From positions 5,233,001 to 5,297,000 of the forward strand of contig NC_089433.1 in assembly GCF_026210795.1 (NCBI RefSeq): a stretch of 64,000 nucleotides of DNA, given 5' to 3'. Numbering within the stretch: the stretch's first letter is position 1; each line of letters begins with the position of its first letter. The notes under the pieces were generated by a model. It was not told where the DNA came from and ran no database searches. It saw only the letters and a list, made by a program, of their open reading frames with translations. This document shows, piece after piece, positions 46,541-58,590 of this stretch. Position numbers and translations under genes: made by a program. Origin of the DNA: Rhizophagus irregularis. Its lineage: Eukaryota; Glomeromycota; Glomeromycetes; Glomerales; Glomeraceae.

Positions 46541-48046
46541 AATTTAAACAAAGTAAATAAAAGAAAACGTATAAGCAAAGTTAATAAAAATAAAGAAGTA
46601 TAAACAAAGTTTACTGATTTACTGATTTTGTATAGGAATTTACAATAGTCGGAGAATCAAAATAAAAACATGATTATTACACTGTCATCAACAGATTTAA
46701 CTTCCGATTATCGGGATTTTTGGTTTTCGTAACTTTTTCTTTCAACATTTGATTTGATACGATAAGTATTTTCATAAATTGGTTGATTCACTTCAGGAAC
46801 ATTGAAAATAAATTTTTTATGGAACAGAGGTAATACAAAAATAGCCACTAACCTATAAATTTCTAGAAAGCGATGATTTAACCGTGTGGCTTTACTGTAT
46901 TTTCAGAAAATCCGTTATTCTTTCAACTGTCACGATGTAGGTGTGACTAACTTTGCGTGTTTCCACATATTTATAGTATTTTGTAATCCCAATACTGCAA
47001 CGTGACTACGCATTATACATAATCGCAATGACGTACTCTCTTTATGACATAAAAAGTATTATCTCTGCGAAAAGATGTATTACTAATACCAGGCAGATCT
47101 CCCTTTTTAGTAAAAAAATTAATTATCTTAGAGAAAAATAAAAATTCTTAGAGAAAAAAATTATAAAAAAGCCCTAAAAAAATGAATCCGCTTAATCTAT
47201 AGTTAGATCATGAATAAAAATAAAATGTTATATACCAATTGCTTGTTTATTTTGTGAGCCAAGCAAGCACATTCTTTTGTTTCAAGCATCATTTAATTTC
47301 AGTTGGTATTTCAGATTTTTGTCTGATATTTCTATAAAAATAACCATACAGGGTACAGTACATGTTAAAAATATAATTGCTACGAATCAGTCGAATCACG
47401 GAGGTGATTTCGCCGGTGTCATGTGATTTTTTAATAATATATAATTTGTCACACTGCGTCACACCCTACTTGTTTTTATTTTTACTATGTATTCTAGGGA
47501 CAGAATTTGATTTAAAGTTACAAGAAAGAAATGATGATGCGAAACAGTGTATTCTTAATCTTTTCAATAATCTATTAAATAATCAAAATAATACTGGATA
47601 ATGTTATTGATTTTTATTTTTCTTCTATAGTTATGAAATATTTAATAAATTTTTTTTTTCTTCTTTTTTTTAATAAAACACACGAAAAAAGTTCTTGAAA
47701 CCTTAAAAAAAAAATAATATTTTACAAAACTAAATCCACATTAACAAATTGAATTTTTGAATTCTTCGGATTCCATTAGCAGAATTTAGCAAAATAATAA
47801 ATATCAATTATTAATTTTTATTTCCTAACTTCTGAATTTGGCAAATGTGTAATTTCCAAAGTTATTGGCATACTTTGAAAAATTTATTGGTCCAGCAGTT
47901 GATACAAATATATTTACAAAACACTAATTATAATAAACTGTCAATATGAAAAACTGACATATTATATTACATAACCTACAAATAATCAATAGTTTTACTA
48001 ATACAATCAATTCACCCATTGGGACTATATAAAACACGTACTAAAA
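46541..48046. other. Intergenic region with a possible terminal exon
   Basis: At 47498-47602 an AG acceptor (TATTCTAG) is followed by a clean frame, GTEFDLKLQERNDDAKQCIL then NLFNNLLNNQNNTG and stop. It looks like the last exon of a gene whose other exons I cannot find, or a relic. The rest is AT-rich and empty. Confidence 0.4.
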
Positions 48047-48551
48047 ATGGTAAGTTTATAAATTGTGATTTGCAATTTTCAAATTTTTATTATTGTGAAC
48101 TTATGTGACATTATAGCTTATAATTGATTCATGAAGATAATTCACTTTTTTTTCAATAAAGATTCAGAATCCAAAATTGATGAGTTGTAAATGTAATTTT
48201 TTTTATTTTCTTTAAATTATTTCTTTTAAAATATACTTATGAATATAAATCAATGATGAACGAATAACTGTTTGAAATAATAAAGTAAATAAATAGTTTT
48301 TTTCCATTGAAATTATGATTCCTTGTTCAAATGGTAGTAATTAATTATTCATAAATATATTTTTTTTTAGCTTCGCGATCAGATTAAATGTAAAGTATTA
48401 ACGTAAGTAAACAATTATCATATTAGTTACAAAATAACGTAAAGTAATAAAATTATTTTTGAAATGAAATCCAAAAAAAAAAATTATTTAACATATTTTT
48501 AGATTAACCTTTTTTGTGATCAACATCCTTCTTGCTTTTCTAATTTTCTAA
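48047..48551 (+). CDS. Candidate 27-residue tail-anchored microprotein (3 exons)
   Basis: An ATG at 48047 is directly followed by GTAAGT. AG-bounded exons at 48371-48402 (donor GTAAGT) and 48503-48551 join in frame to give MLRDQIKCKV and LTLTFFVINILLAFLIF, then TAA: a short polar head and one membrane helix. The three splice motifs are good and the frame closes exactly, but a TATATAAA only about 20 bp before the ATG leaves little room for a leader, and so short a frame could arise by chance. I know no matching family. Confidence 0.3.
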
Positions 48552-49125
48552 TTACGTAAGCCTATTATATAATTTGATCAGCATCACAATTTTATACGTC
48601 ATTGACATACAGAATACTTTTACAAAAATAATACTTTTATCAATCACTTCCATTTAATATTAATACTGATTTAAACTAATATTAAGAGATTTTAATTTGA
48701 AGTATTTAGTTCGAAATAGTTGTAAAGATTCATTAGAAATTTTGTATTCTCACGCCTACAAGTTAAAATATTTTCTAATAATTAACAAAGTCCTTATAAA
48801 TTTTTTTTTTTTATGCGCACTAATTTTAATCATTAAAATTTGAAATAATAAAAAATGTGACAATTTTTTAGATTTGCGAAAAAAAGATTTCAAGGTTGTC
48901 GGTGTATTTAGTGCGGAATATTATTTATTTGTAGTAATTTTATGATGATCACCAACTAAAGTTTTCAGTAAACAAAGAATATATGTGATGTCGTACAAGG
49001 TTGATCAGTAGACAATATTAAAGTTGATTGATGTTGCACAATTAATTGGTGTAAATAAATTTTTTTTCTTTTTTTCCCACCGTTTAAATAAAATTCAAAT
49101 AAATGAATATACTAGTATTGACATC

Positions 49126-51938
49126 ATGTCTACCATTCGAAGAGAATTAGTTTATCAAGCAGTCAATAAAGCATGGTCATCGCTTGATTATAACATTCAC
49201 AAGGGATTCCACGTCCACTTTGAATTTATAAAACAAAAAATTCTTGCTGATAGTTCTCTTACAGAAGATGAAAAAAATGAAGCAATAAGATTAACTAATA
49301 AAGATTATGACCGAGATAAAATTAGTTATAATTCAGGAACAAGAAGAACTTGTGAAAATTGCAACAAAGAATGTTTAGCTACATTGTATTGCGAATATTG
49401 TGTCCAAGATTATTTAAAAGCAAGATTTTCAAATTGGACATCTGGAAATAATGATATTGACAACTTAATACAAAAATGTCAATCGGAAATGCTTACACCA
49501 GATCGTATAGTTGAATGGATCCCTTATAATAATTTAATGAATATTAAATACCTAACTAAAGGCGGATTCTCTAAAATTTATACAGCAGACTGGATTAATG
49601 GACCATATAAAGAATGGGATTCTAAAAAACAGCAATTAGAGAGAATTAAAGTGCATGGAATACAAAATTTTGTAGTAAGTGTAATACTTAAAGAATTAGA
49701 AAATATTGAAGGCGCAAGTCAAAGTTGGTTTGAAGAGGTTTGTAAATCTAAACATCTAAATAATTTTATATTCAAGAACTTTTTAATTGTTTACAAATAT
49801 AAAAAATATTTTATATAGGCTAAATCACATTTAAATATAGGCAGTAAATATCCAAGAATTGTCGATTGCTATGGTCTAACACAAAATCCATCAAATGAGA
49901 ATTATATGCTTGTAATGAACAAATTTGATGTAGATTTAAGAGAATATTTATTACAAAATAATAATCAACTAACATGGAAAGAAAGAATTAAAATTGCTTT
50001 TTTAATAATTGAAGCACTTTATCAGATTCATGAAGAGAATTCAATCCATAGAGATTTGCATTCTGGAAATATATTATATTCACAACTTAATAATTCTTGG
50101 TGTATTAGTGATCTTGGATTTTGTGGTCCTGTAGATAAATCACCAAAAAGTATTTATGGAAATCTTCCATATATTGCACCTGAAATTATTTCTGGAAGAA
50201 AATATACTTTTGCATCTGATATTTATAGTATTGCAATGCTTATGTGGGAAATTTCATCTGGACGGCCTCCTTTTAATAATCATGAAAATGGTTACTATCT
50301 TGCAATGAATACAGTCAATGGTATAAGACCAAGAATAGTACCAGGAACTCCTTTAGAATATAAAAATTTAATGAAACAATGTTGGGATGCTGATCCATTA
50401 ATGAGACCTGACATTGTTACACTTAGAAACAAAATAAGCGGAATTAATGCATTATTTCAAAATACACAAAATGAATTAGATGCAAATAGCAACTTCGAAA
50501 CAAATAACTTAGAAACAAATTATACAAGCAGCAGATTATTTATAAGTAAAGTTCATCAATTTGAAAATTTTCCTGAACCAAGAAATGCAACAGAAGGTAT
50601 AAATATTTATTACTAAATTTTTTATTACCATTATTTTTATTAATATTTTTTTAAAAATTCATTAATAATAGAAGAGCAAGAAGGTAACATAAAATTAACG
50701 GTTTATTTATTTATAGCTGAAGCTTTTATTAAAATTTTATTTTAATAGCATTTCATAGTAAATCCTATAAATTTAGTATTCCTAATAATAGTAAGTAAAA
50801 TTTTATTTAATTTTTACATATAATAATATATTTTATAAATTTTTTATTTTTAGTCAATGACTTTAATAATTCAAGTAATCAAAGTACATCTAAATCAAAT
50901 AGTATTTCAAAAGGTATGATAGTAATTAGTTATTAAAAATTTTTTGACATGTATAAAGTATTGATATAATTCTTTAAAATGTGTAATAACAAAATATTGC
51001 CTAAAGTATTTAACAATCTAAAAATAAACTCAAAAAACGGTAAGTAAAATATTTAATACATATTGTAAGAATTTTGATAAATATATTAGTTACTACTTAC
51101 TAATTAAAATTATAGATATCTTTAAAGAAGATGCAATACAACAGCAAATTAAAAGGCAAGATAGTGATGTCAATGGTAATTAAAATATAATTATAACAGA
51201 TAATATTAGTATTTTTGTAATGTTATTTACTAATATTGACTTTTTTCTTTATTTTATTTTAGATATGCAAATTGAAGAATTTGCTTCTGAACAATCTGTA
51301 TCCCAAACTGAACAAATTACAATAATTGGTAAGAAAGAATACATTTATATATTAATTATAATAATTTATATCATTTAATATTTATCAAAAAAACAATTTT
51401 ATAGATAACAAAAATGAAGGAAAGGGCAAATCCAAAAGAATTTATTCAGGTTATTATGATAGTAATAAACTATATTAAAAAACAAACTTTTTGTTTATTT
51501 AAACAGAAGATGAAAAAGAAGATTTAACTGATGATAATAAATCCAAAAAGATTAAATTAAATAGCAATAAGGGTAATTAATTATTTTAAAGAAAATTTTA
51601 ATTTACAATAATAATGTGTATAAATTTAAATATACTATATAAAATTATACTAGCCAATTTTCAATATATACAAAGAAATTATATTGCAGATGATGGTAAG
51701 AGATTATTATTTATTCCTTTCATTACTGAATTAAACATAATTATATTTATAATATATATAGATGAAAATGATGTTTCTAATAATCCAAACTTACATTCGA
51801 AGGATCAAGATGAATTTGAAATTCCAGAAGGTAATTTAATAATTTATCAACATTATTTGATTTTATTTCAATAATACTACAAAATGTTTACTTTTTTACG
51901 ATTTATTTATTTCCATTTTATTAGATGGTTTTGAATAG
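49126..51938 (+). CDS. Complete TKL protein kinase with microexon-encoded acidic tail (13 exons)
   Basis: Exons: 49126-49737, 49819-50596, 50672-50683, 50749-50790, 50854-50913, 51007-51039, 51116-51175, 51263-51328, 51405-51449, 51507-51572, 51690-51695, 51762-51830 and 51925-51938; total 620 residues. I chose MSTIRRELVYQAV rather than the ATG at 49024 because it aligns with the start of the kinase at 24.5 kb. Residues 76-92 are a Cys cluster (CENC..C..CEYC), 103-112 the NWTSGN linker, 146-151 the glycine loop (GGFSKI), Lys189 the VxLK lysine, 281-283 HRD, 302-304 DLG and 324-326 APE. Every catalytic position is usable, so this is the best candidate for an active kinase in the window. Exons 3-12 are 6-69 bp, all phase 1, and encode a Glu/Asp/Lys/Ser-rich tail. 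The exon 6 acceptor (CCTAAAG) is weak and that exon is optional. Confidence 0.8.
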
Positions 51939-52622
51939 GGCATATTTTATATTTTTATTATGATTATTGTCAGAATTATTTAAACACTAAGTCTAGAGTA
52001 GTGAATTTTACACAAGTTACTTAGTTTGTAATTTAAATAATTCATTTCATTTTATTATTTATTTCTTTCTTTATAAGAATAGCAATTTTATATTTTCAAT
52101 AAACTTGAACAATTTGAACTATATAAATAAATAATTATTATACTCTGTTGAATAAAGTCTGTTACAATGCGAAATTAAATATTTTACATCCTACAAATCA
52201 GTTTGGTGTGTTGGTGTCATTATTTAGGATTTACTCTTTTATTTTTTTTAAATTATATTTTTTAAAAAAAAATTGAAATATAAAAAATAGTATATATATA
52301 AAAATCGAGAAAATAAATAAATTATATATACAGTAAATTGTATAATATCTATTTTTTTTATGTTTTATTAATTTGATTAATTTAACAATAATGAAATTGG
52401 CCAATCAAATTTAAGCTCAATGACAATGTACTTCAAGGCGTCATTAAATTTTTAATTAAATAATCCGATCACGAAACAGTCGAAACACTACCTACAGTTA
52501 CGAAAGGAAAAACAAATGTAATGTATACTATTACAAATAAAGGCATCTAAAAAAATTTTTGGAAATAATTAATTCACGTGGTTTATAGTGTGACGTGACG
52601 ATAATTATCAATAGTAAATTAT
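51939..52622. other. 3' flank of the kinase gene
   Basis: AT-rich. Nothing recognisable. Confidence 0.5.
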
Positions 52623-53388
52623 CCGTAATATTTAAGAATCAATTTCGTAAATTTGTAAAATTAGCTGATAAATAATCATGTTTCACCAATTCTTTTTACA
52701 TATAATTTTTCAAAATAAAGAATTTTCAAAAACACGCAATTTGCAATTTAGAATGAATTCATCATCGATTATTAACGTTGATCCTAAAAAGAAATGATTC
52801 GTTTTTGCTTAATTATTCATTTAAAATTAATTTTATTCAACATCAGAAAATGATTTTAATGAAGATACGAACGCTTCTATTGTTTGAGTGTTTAGGATCT
52901 TATCCAGGCTAATTTTGAATTAAAGTATTTTGAAAAAATTTTAAAAAATTATTTCTCTTAATAAAAATTTTATTTAGTACCAACAAATCCTTTAATTAAT
53001 AAATCCGCAAAAACTGCACTTGTTGTATAAAGCCTCATTCTCAAGACCACCATCACTACATTAAGTAAATGTAAATTAGCCATGATGTAAAAAAATATAG
53101 AAATTCGTATTTCCGATTTGTTTTCTCTTCGTATAAAAGATGCTGTATTAACTAAAATTATGGGCATAGCTGCCGTTGGATTTAGTGGTGTAGTGACCAT
53201 ACCTGGTAAATATAAAATCACATTACCACTGGTCCAACTTTCAAAATTACGTTGAAAATGTATTGAATTACATACTTTACTACATTTTTCACATATATCA
53301 TTAAAAACAATCATATAATTATTTGTTTCTGGATCCCGAGTTATTCCATAAGGTTTATTTATCTATAAATACACAGCACATTAGTCCA
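52623..53388. pseudogene. Chimeric pseudogene: ATPase exons 1-2 joined to an inverted kinase module
   Basis: From 52623 to about 53222 the plus strand is a decayed copy of 28095-28723: exon 1, intron 1, exon 2 and the start of intron 2 of the AAA-type ATPase, with several frameshifts and stops. At about 53222 it switches to the reverse complement of the kinase array, running from the NFESWTSGN linker back through the Cys motif and YGIT-DPETNNY to the intron acceptor (53222-53388). The intron part (TGCTGTGTATTTATAG) is specific to the unit upstream of exon 6 (35178), so that unit is the likely source. Retention of introns shows both pieces came from genomic DNA. Confidence 0.85.
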
Positions 53389-53690
53389 CCAAGTATGTAA
53401 GGTTTAGTAAAACCACCATGTCGTTCATGTTTAAAAGTGCTCTTTGTTAAATGGTTCCATCTAATTTGTTGATGTGATCTAATAATATCAAATTCAAGAT
53501 TTTTATATTCTTTATAATATAAGCGTTCGACACGAACGCCTGTTTTGCTGTAAGTAGTGGTTGGTTCCATAACGCTTTTAAGATATGGATTTTTCTTCCC
53601 ACGGAATTCGTTATATTTTTTAATCATAACTTCATATTTCACACCCAAACGCGTTGAATAAATTTCTTTAGGCTAGTTATTATTCTGATA
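53389..53690 (-). CDS. Coding-like exon of unknown family
   Basis: On the minus strand an AG acceptor (AATAACTAG) is followed by PKEIYSTRLGVKYEVMIKKY and a frame of about 100 codons rich in Lys, Tyr and Arg (YSKTGVRVERLYYKEYKN). It runs without a stop into the edge of the inverted kinase module. There is no start codon of the usual kind. It may be a fragment of a mobile-element or other gene captured at the rearrangement; I do not recognise it. Confidence 0.3.
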
Positions 53691-54593
53691 AAAAGCTGGA
53701 TCGCTAGGGATTTTTTTCTTTAGTTGATCATCAAACAATACTACTGTTATAGGGCAAAGGTGTGCATTACAATGCCAACGGTTTTGCGATAAAACAAATG
53801 CTGAGAGCAATAGTGTTGTTCACTATGAAAGCCTACTGTACCACAAGGTAAATAGAACCCCAGGTAAATCACGTGGGCCCAGAACTAAACCGGACTTTTT
53901 TACTAGTTGAGTTGAAGATCCTACGAGTCATCTCTGTATCATTGGTGTAAACGGAAAAAAGATCTTGTTTTGATAAAGAAAGATCGGCATTTTCATCTAA
54001 CTCGATGAGGAAATATCTGGATTTTTTGGTGTTAGTCAGTGTGCCGCTACCACGTGTATCAGAAATTTGTAAGTTTGTATAAACGAACGATAGCTTTCGA
54101 GCCTCCCTGAGGCTCCTTAGGGGTGGTATTTTTCGCACATAAGTCCTTTTGAGAAGTTTCCATAAGGTATTGTTTTAAAACACCGTTGCGAAACATAGTT
54201 TGTTCCTAAATTTTAGTACGGAAAGCAACAGGAAGAAAATATGACGAAAAAATATGTAAAAAATTGATAAAAATATATTTATAATCTTTCCGAAGTGTGT
54301 ATGGTGTATGTGGAAACGAAAGTTTTTTGTATATAGATAATATAACGTCTAATTTCGCAACATTTTGTTCCAGATTTTTGCGGGAAAGAATTTTTTACCT
54401 CAAAAATTTTACCCGGGGACCATACCTATGATGTGACAATGAAATAATATCACTTGATTTCGTGTTTAAAATTGATCAAAAGATCAAAAAAAACTTTTTC
54501 TAATCCAAAACGCGAACAAGCTATATATTACCAAGTAACCAGGAAAGCCAGGAAAGTAAACATCTACTTTGTTAATTTCTATAACATCCCACA
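53691..54593. other. Unassigned region, less AT-rich
   Basis: A minus-strand frame at 54138-53869 (VYTNLQISDTRGSGTLTNTK) is moderately coding-like but isolated. The region probably belongs to an old element. I cannot support a gene. Confidence 0.3.
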
Positions 54594-55134
54594 ATATCCT
54601 ACGATGCGTTGGAACCGTTCCACATGCTGTGGACCTCCTTCGATCGATGCTTGGGAAGTAGGTGGTCATGCTCCTGCTAGGTTCATCTTAGCACATGAGA
54701 TTGACAACTTCTTTCCAGTATATTGAAATTAATTCCTACGATTCGTTGAAACTGTTTCACTTACTGTGGACCTTCTTCGGTCGATGCTTGGAAAGGAATT
54801 GTCATGCTCCTGCTAGGTTTAAGCTTAGCACATGAGATTGGCAACTTCTTTCCAGTATATTGAAGTTAATTCCTACGATGCGTTGGAACCATTCCACATG
54901 CTGTGGACCTCCTTCGATCGATGCTTGGAAAGGAATTGTCATGCTCCTGCTAGGTTTAAGCTTAGCACATGAGATTGGCAACTTCTTTCCAGTATATTGA
55001 AGTTAATTCCTACGATGCGTTGGAACCGTTCCACATGCTTTGGACCTCCTTCGATCGATGCTTGGAAAGGAATTGTCATGCTCCTGCTAGGTTTAAGCTT
55101 AGCACATGAGATTGGCAACTTCTTTCCAGAAATC
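54594..55134. repeat. 137-bp tandem repeat, four copies
   Basis: The landmark ACGATGCGTTGG (ACGATTCGTTGA in copy 2) occurs at 54601, 54738, 54875 and 55012, exactly 137 bp apart. Copies also share CTCCTTCGATCGATGCTTGG and CACATGAGATTGGCAACTTC. GC content is higher than in the flanks. 137 is not a multiple of three, so it is not a coding repeat. Confidence 0.9.
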
Positions 55135-55204
55135 CTCTACAATGCCAACCACTTTTTTATGTTAGTTGTTGATTATTGCCTTTGATTAATAGTGTTGATT
55201 ATCA

Positions 55205-56340
55205 TTAATTTAGCATGAACATTTCGAAAGGGATCGATAATTTCTTCAGAATAACAAACTATGCAAGATGGTCCGTCATCGATTGTCTCGAATCTTTGGC
55301 GAAAAATTGCACAGCGGTGACAACTGAGAATCGTGAGGATATTATAGCCGAGTTTAAAGATCAACTTCAATTAATAAGCATCCATAATTCAATAAATTAA
55401 AAGGCGCGGGATAAAGCTATAAAACTTTACAATAATGCAGAGAGATCTTTTCAGTTCAAAGAGATTATAGCATTCTATGACCGAATGGATAAAAAAGTAA
55501 ATGATATTTCTTAATTTGTATTATTTGGTCAATATGCAAAAAATCTAACCGGTTCACAGGCGAATGAAAATTTATTTGAAATGAAAACTGATCTATATGG
55601 ATCAGAGGTCGCGGTACAAATGATTGATATGAAGTTGAATCTTTTCGATCTCCTGTAAGCAGTCATGCCATGACATCAAATGGTGTCAACGTTGATGAAA
55701 CTGCTGAGGTTCATTGTTTTCATCATTGTTAAATCATATTTTACTTTATTTGTATATTTATATCTCTTCTCTTCTCTTCTCAAGGTTTCTGAAATTGTAC
55801 AAGCGTCAAGTGGCGCTCAAACTAATGACGAAGAGGACCAGGAGGTAGATGACGCAATTATTGACAAGATAATTGTAGATAAGGTAAATGCAATGAGAAC
55901 ATCTTCGCTTATTTTGACTACATTTTTTCACAACTTCTGGCATCTTTCAATGGCAATTTAATATAGGTATCTACTTTACTGTTCTCTAACCTAAACCTCG
56001 AAGAAGTATGGATAAAGGTCATGGAACGACTAAAAAAAGATAACTTGCGAGTGCAGTATGTTATTGTGACTTCCTTTTCATAAATGTGTGTTTTTACTTA
56101 ACCACTAAACATTTCCAGATCAATTGAATCAAGAATTGTGGATCTCTCAGCAGATTGGACTAAAATCGAATGGTGCTTACGAAGAGAAGTAAATGTCCTG
56201 ATTTTGAAACATAGAGAACGTGACTTCATCGTTAAAGTTCTTAGTCCGATAATTGGCACACTTCTAGAAGAAATCGATATTGGTATCTTTGAGCTTAACT
56301 GGTATGTAATGATGTCTTAGAACATATATTATTTATTATG
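55205..56340 (+). pseudogene. Decaying multi-exon gene of unknown family
   Basis: From 55215 one frame reads GIDNFFRITNYARWSVIDCL onward, with a TAA at 55398-55400, then KARDKAIKLYNNAERSFQFK. A plausible intron (55496-55559) leads to ANENLFEMKTDLYGSEVAVQ. After a frameshift, exons with good GT..AG borders give MTSNGVNVDETAE, VSEIVQASSGAQTNDEEDQE, VSTLLFSNLNLEEVWIKVME and SIESRIVDLSADWTKIEWCL..EEIDIGIFELNW. The stop and frameshift suggest a recent pseudogene, or one or two assembly errors in a real gene. Soluble and charged; not recognised. Confidence 0.5.
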
Positions 56341-58590
56341 AATTATGACGCTAACCCGGGAATTTGGATAGGATCAAGAAAGAGTCTCGCAGTGTTACGA
56401 ACCGAAAATGAAAGGCGGTGCACGAAGAATATATGGACCCTACTATCAGTATGAAAAAAATGGATTTGATAAGTTACATTGCGAAGTCATAAAAATGAGT
56501 TACTACCACTTGAAGTGGGAAACACAGAGATTTTTTCAATTAAATTGAACGCTGGATAAATAGTTTGATTTTCAAATCATAAAAATCAAATAAAAAATTA
56601 ATATACTGTATTTACAATATTTGATTAATTAATAAATTAAAGAAATTGTTGATTATTTTAATAATAGATTATTATAACCAAATCCATATCCGAAATTCTC
56701 TAAATAATCACCAGATTTTTAATAAATATTTTTTAATTCAAATGGTTTAATTAAATTAATAATTTATCGAGTAAAATGAATATCAAAAGAATAATAATAA
56801 ATTAAATGAACAGATTCTATTAATACAATTTAATTATTCAAATATTTTTCCTAAGTTGGTTATAAGTTTAAGATTGACGTAATATAAAATAATAAGAAAT
56901 GATTATAAAAATTTATAAAATATTTGTAATATTTTCATAATATTAAAATTTTTTCGAAAATACTTCTAAAAAGATTAATCAATTTTTATTGATAATTATT
57001 TCACAATTCCTTAATTAATCCGAATTTCATTCTACTCTCAAACGTCAAATCATTAATATAAATAGTTACATTATTGTAAATATAATTTATATCATTCTAT
57101 CTAATATTATAAATATAATTTATTTTATTATTTTTTGTTAACTAATTATTCCTAATTATAAACAAAAAACTACTGTAATTTACTTAGTAATACTAAATTT
57201 TTCTATTTAAACAAACTCATTGGTCCCGATGTGAAGCAACGGGTGACTGCTAATCGTTTACTAAATACCCAACTTGCCGATCATTTGCCGATCATTTTGT
57301 CTTTGAAGATCAATTTTTCTTTTTTGAAAATATATTAAATCATGCATTTAATTTTTGGATGTAATATCGAATTAATTTTTTTGCTTAATTTCAATTTTCT
57401 CTTCAACAAATGAGATTCAATTTTGATTCGATTATCGATTCCAATCCCTACTCTTGAACTTTAATGGTGAAATGGAGGTCGTAGAAAAAAAACATTAGTA
57501 ATGTTTCTAAAACAAAAATAAAATGTAAAAAAAAAATAAAGAAATACCTCCATTTCACCCAATTTCAAAGTTTAAGAGGCTGTTCCCAAAAAAAAATAAG
57601 GAAAAAGGAACGTTAGCGACGTTAGTAACGTTCCTAAAACAAAAATAAAATGTAAAAAAAAAAATAAAAAGAAATAACTTTAAAATTAGGGTTGGTATTA
57701 GTCCGATCATATTTATAATAGCGGTATTGTTGGGTTGGATCAACGAGATAATGAAATGCAGGTCGCACTAAAATTATGACATTAATTTATTATTTAGCGA
57801 TAGTATCAGGTATGCTTTTGGATGATAAATTTCTGACGATCATCTTCCAAATTTATTCACTTTTTCGCTTAATTTGTAGTTTGTCATACGATCTACATGC
57901 ATTTTTTCATAATTTCGGAAATGCTCAATGTGAACTTTTTTGATTCAATTTTATATAGCTATATATATTGCTAATTGCAATTGCAATAGCTATATAGCTA
58001 TAGACGTTGTTATTGCAATATTGCTTCTTTGATATCATTAGAATAAAATTACAAAATATTCATTTTTGTGCCACTTTCGCTACATATTAACTTGAGGCAT
58101 CAAACAATAAGTTTTATATTTGTATTTGATTTTGTTGATCTTTATTGATTTTCAATAAAATAGATTCAAATATATTTCTTTTTCGTTAAAAAAATTGAAA
58201 CGTGTAGATGATCATGTAGATCTTGTGATAATCAAAATAAAAAAGTGTTAGACGAAAATTTTTTTCAAAAATTTTTCTTTTTTTATAAATTTTTTTACAT
58301 TTTTTTCTATTTGTAAGATTAAATATTTGGATATTACATAATCACTATTTTCTAAAAGAAATACACTTAAATACACTTATAAATTTAATTAATGTGATAT
58401 TTCATAAAAAATATTTTTTCTTACTATTTTTATTTTTAAACTACTTAAATTTATAATTAATGAAAAAATTAATTAAAAATTTATGTCAGGTCATTTTCAA
58501 ATTTTTATCATCTCAGTTCTTAATTTTTATATTACATTTATTTTTTATATAAAATTTTTTTTAAATTAAACTTCTTTTTCCAAATATACT
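56341..58590. other. AT-rich intergenic region
   Basis: Contains a direct duplication of AAAACAAAAATAAAATGTAAAA (about 57505 and 57636) and an imperfect foldback at 57954-58001 built from ATAGCTATAT and TTGCAATTGCAA. No gene seen. Confidence 0.5.

Noticed and set aside
49024..49125. Upstream ATG for the kinase at 49 kb
   Set aside because: The extra 34 residues include a Phe run and do not align with the related kinase, which starts at the position equal to 49126.
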